64,000 nt of DNA. It comes from Amorphus coralli DSM 19760 (lineage in GTDB: Bacteria; Pseudomonadota; Alphaproteobacteria; Rhizobiales; Amorphaceae). The notes beneath the pieces were generated by a model, which had not been told where the DNA came from, did not search any database, and worked only from the letters and a program-made list of their open reading frames with translations. Below, in pieces: positions 62,474 through 64,000 of this stretch; position 1 is the first letter of the stretch; each line of letters begins with the position of its first letter. Location of the stretch: NCBI RefSeq assembly GCF_000374525.1, contig NZ_KB894575.1, positions 329,797-393,796 on the forward strand, written 5' to 3'. The position numbers and the translations under genes were made by a program.

Positions 62474-63586
62474 ATGAAACGCTCACGCATTGCCTGCCTG
62501 GCGGGAAGCGCCCTTGGCGCCTTCTGCCTGCTCGCCGGATCGGCGAGCGCCCAGGACGACAGCTACGAGATGCGGATCCAGACCGCGATCCCCAACTCCA
62601 GCCTCTACTTCAAGCTCCTGGAAGACTTCGCCGGCCGCGTCGAGGCCATGTCCGGCGGCCGCCTCGAGGTGGAGGTGCTGCCCGACGGCGCCGAAGTGAA
62701 GGCGTTCGAGATCCTCGACGCCGTCGACGCCTGCCTCGTGGAGGCGGGCTACGCCTGGCCGCACTACTGGTCCGGCAAGCACCCGGCCTACGTGCTGTTC
62801 TCCAACGTGCCGGCCAGCACCGGCATGGACCAGCAGACGCTGATGTCCTGGTACTACAGCGGCGAGGGCCAGGCGCTCTACAACCAGCTCACCCAGGAGG
62901 TGATGGGACTGCGCGTCGTGCCGTTCCTGATGCAGCCCATGGGGCCCGATCCGCTCGGCTGGTTCTCCAAGAAGTTCGAGAACATGGACGAGTTCCGGTC
63001 CATCAAGTACCGCTCGCCGCCGGGCATCGCCGGCCAGACCTACACGGCGATGGGCGTTCCGGCGGTGGCCATGCCGGGCGGCGACATCGTGCCCTCGGCC
63101 CAGCGCGGCACCATCGACGCGGCGGAATGGATCGGCCCGGCCGACGACCGCAATCTCGGCCTCAGCAAGATCTGGGATTACTACTACCTGCAGGGCCTGC
63201 ATCAGCAGACCGACGTCGGCGAGCTGATGATCTGCCAGGACTTCTGGGAGGACCTGCCGGACGACCTGAAGGCCATCGTCGAGACCGCCATCATGGCGAA
63301 CGCCATGCGCACCCAGGCGGACAATCTCTACGAGAACTCCAAGGCCGTGCAGGAGTACGAGGAAGAGGGCATCACGCTGCTAGATACCCCGGACGAGTAC
63401 TACACGCTGTTCATCGAGGCGCAGAACGGCGTGGTGAAGAAGTACATGGAAGACGACGACTTCTTCGCCAAGGTCTACACTTCGCAGTCCGACTTCGCGG
63501 ACCTGGTGCACCCGTACCATTCCCGGGTGCGCAAGCTCCACAGCGAGGTGGTGGACGGCGCCCACAAGGCGAAGCAGGCTCAGTAG
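62474..63586 (+). CDS. TRAP transporter substrate-binding protein (DctP type), system 3
   Basis: 370 residues with ribosome site AGGGAGGAAA. Sec signal peptide residues 1-26 (ALGAFCLLAGSASA-QD). The mature protein resembles the DctP7/TakP group: SIKYRSPPGIAGQTYTAMGVP carries the conserved solute-binding arginine, and AEWIGPADDRNLGL follows. It captures the solute in the periplasm. Encoded last, unlike systems 1 and 2 where dctP is first. Two terminator hairpins follow. Confidence 0.92.
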   Translation: MKRSRIACLAGSALGAFCLLAGSASAQDDSYEMRIQTAIPNSSLYFKLLEDFAGRVEAMSGGRLEVEVLPDGAEVKAFEILDAVDACLVEAGYAWPHYWSGKHPAYVLFSNVPASTGMDQQTLMSWYYSGEGQALYNQLTQEVMGLRVVPFLMQPMGPDPLGWFSKKFENMDEFRSIKYRSPPGIAGQTYTAMGVPAVAMPGGDIVPSAQRGTIDAAEWIGPADDRNLGLSKIWDYYYLQGLHQQTDVGELMICQDFWEDLPDDLKAIVETAIMANAMRTQADNLYENSKAVQEYEEEGITLLDTPDEYYTLFIEAQNGVVKKYMEDDDFFAKVYTSQSDFADLVHPYHSRVRKLHSEVVDGAHKAKQAQ

Positions 63587-63621
63587 GACGGCGTCACACC
63601 CGTCCTGTCACGCGATGCGAG

Positions 63622-63655
63622 CGGCCGCCGGAGGCATCCGGCGGCCGTTTGCTTT
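63622..63655 (+). terminator. Terminator of the sulfonate TRAP operon
   Basis: CGGCCGCCGGA (63622-63632) and TCCGGCGGCCG (63637-63647) form a perfect 11-base stem with a four-base loop, followed by TTTGCTTT. It begins 35 bases after the dctP stop. Confidence 0.85.
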
Positions 63656-63738
63656 GGCAGCCGGTCCGCATGGCGCGCCGTCTCGCCGACCTGTGGTTCA
63701 CCGCTTTCCGGTTCTCATGCCTTGGGCCAACGAGTTTA

Positions 63739-63776
63739 TCCCCGTGCGGGCTTTTGGCCTGCCGGGGTTTTTCGTT
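63739..63776 (+). terminator. Second terminator hairpin before the rRNA operon end
   Basis: CCCCG-T-GCGGGC, loop TTTT, then GGCCTGC-CGGGG and TTTTT; the stem has one bulged T. It may back up the previous terminator on the plus strand. It also lies downstream of the minus-strand rRNA operon. Confidence 0.65.
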
Positions 63777-63845
63777 GTGCTTTGGTTTTTTGGGGGAGTG
63801 AGTTGTGTTGAGAAGGTTTCGTGATTGTTTTTGCTATGCTCTGCA

Positions 63846-63963
63846 GGCCTGGCGGCGACCTACTCTCCCGCGTCTTAAGACGAAGTACCATCGGCGCTGA
63901 GGGGTTTAACGGCCGAGTTCGGAATGGGATCGGGTTCAGACCCCTCGCCAGAACCACCAGGCC
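63846..63963 (-). rRNA. rrf: 5S ribosomal RNA
   Basis: Read on the minus strand it begins GGCCTGGTGGTT and contains CCCGATCCCATTCCGAACTC, GCGCCGATGGTACT and GCGGGAGAGTAGGTCG in order, ending in CGCCAGGCC. The ends GGCCTGG/CCAGGCC pair as helix I. Length about 118 bases. It marks the 3' end of an rRNA operon running in from the right. Confidence 0.95.
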
Positions 63964-64000
63964 GGCGGAACATAGCAAGGACACTGGTCTTTTCTTCGGT

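Noticed and set aside
63615..63824. Possible small gene after the third dctP
   Set aside because: The frame runs through two terminator hairpins and has no ribosome site.

Overview
The window reads as a high-GC alphaproteobacterial chromosome segment, most likely from the order Hyphomicrobiales (Rhizobiales). Supporting signs are a class I lysyl-tRNA synthetase, a fused two-domain dCTP deaminase, a SAM-II riboswitch in front of metZ, a DUF952-pyrD pair, and a short dispersed palindrome beginning CAATCCCAGGAAAA of a kind I associate with that order (from memory, not searched). Stop codons TGA, TAG and TAA are all used normally. I see no insertion sequence, prophage or CRISPR array.

Layout. 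0-7.4 kb: the end of a DUF993/TIM-barrel catabolic operon, a TetR regulator, a single-domain response regulator, a complete TRAP transporter (minus strand), and an OsmC plus AhpD-like pair divergent from a LysR regulator. 8.4-14.0 kb: a periplasmic glucan locus with two OpgG/OpgD-type proteins and the glucosyltransferase OpgH, whose N-terminal part is separated from the rest by two in-frame TAG codons. 14.2-17.4 kb: TetR, a DUF1932 dehydrogenase, an intergenic repeat block and a ChaA-type antiporter. 17.4-23.3 kb: a TRAP transporter divergent from gentisate dioxygenase, an FAH-fold hydrolase and a MarR regulator. 23.2-30.2 kb: a second MarR, ArgP/ArgO, and a homogentisate operon (hmgA, FAH-type hydrolase, three accessory genes) ending in a clear terminator. 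30.2-38 kb: a CHAD protein, an RND efflux pump with its TetR regulator, pyrophosphatase and GNAT. 38-54.4 kb: mostly housekeeping genes (typA, asd, pyrD, lysK, apaG, metZ with riboswitch, dcd), a voltage-gated sodium channel and tRNA-Gly(CCC). 54.5-63.6 kb: an isethionate-type sulfonate cluster (ackA, IclR regulator, GMC dehydrogenase, xsc, TRAP transporter). A 5S rRNA on the minus strand closes the window.

How it works together. The window carries three complete DctPQM TRAP uptake systems. Two of them sit beside matching catabolic enzymes: a gentisate-type aromatic acid route and the sulfonate route. In the sulfonate cluster the predicted flow is uptake, oxidation of isethionate to sulfoacetaldehyde by the GMC flavoprotein, cleavage by Xsc to sulfite and acetyl phosphate, and ATP formation by acetate kinase. 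The same 17-bp dyad lies in front of both plus-strand transcripts of this cluster, which makes the neighbouring IclR protein the likely common regulator.
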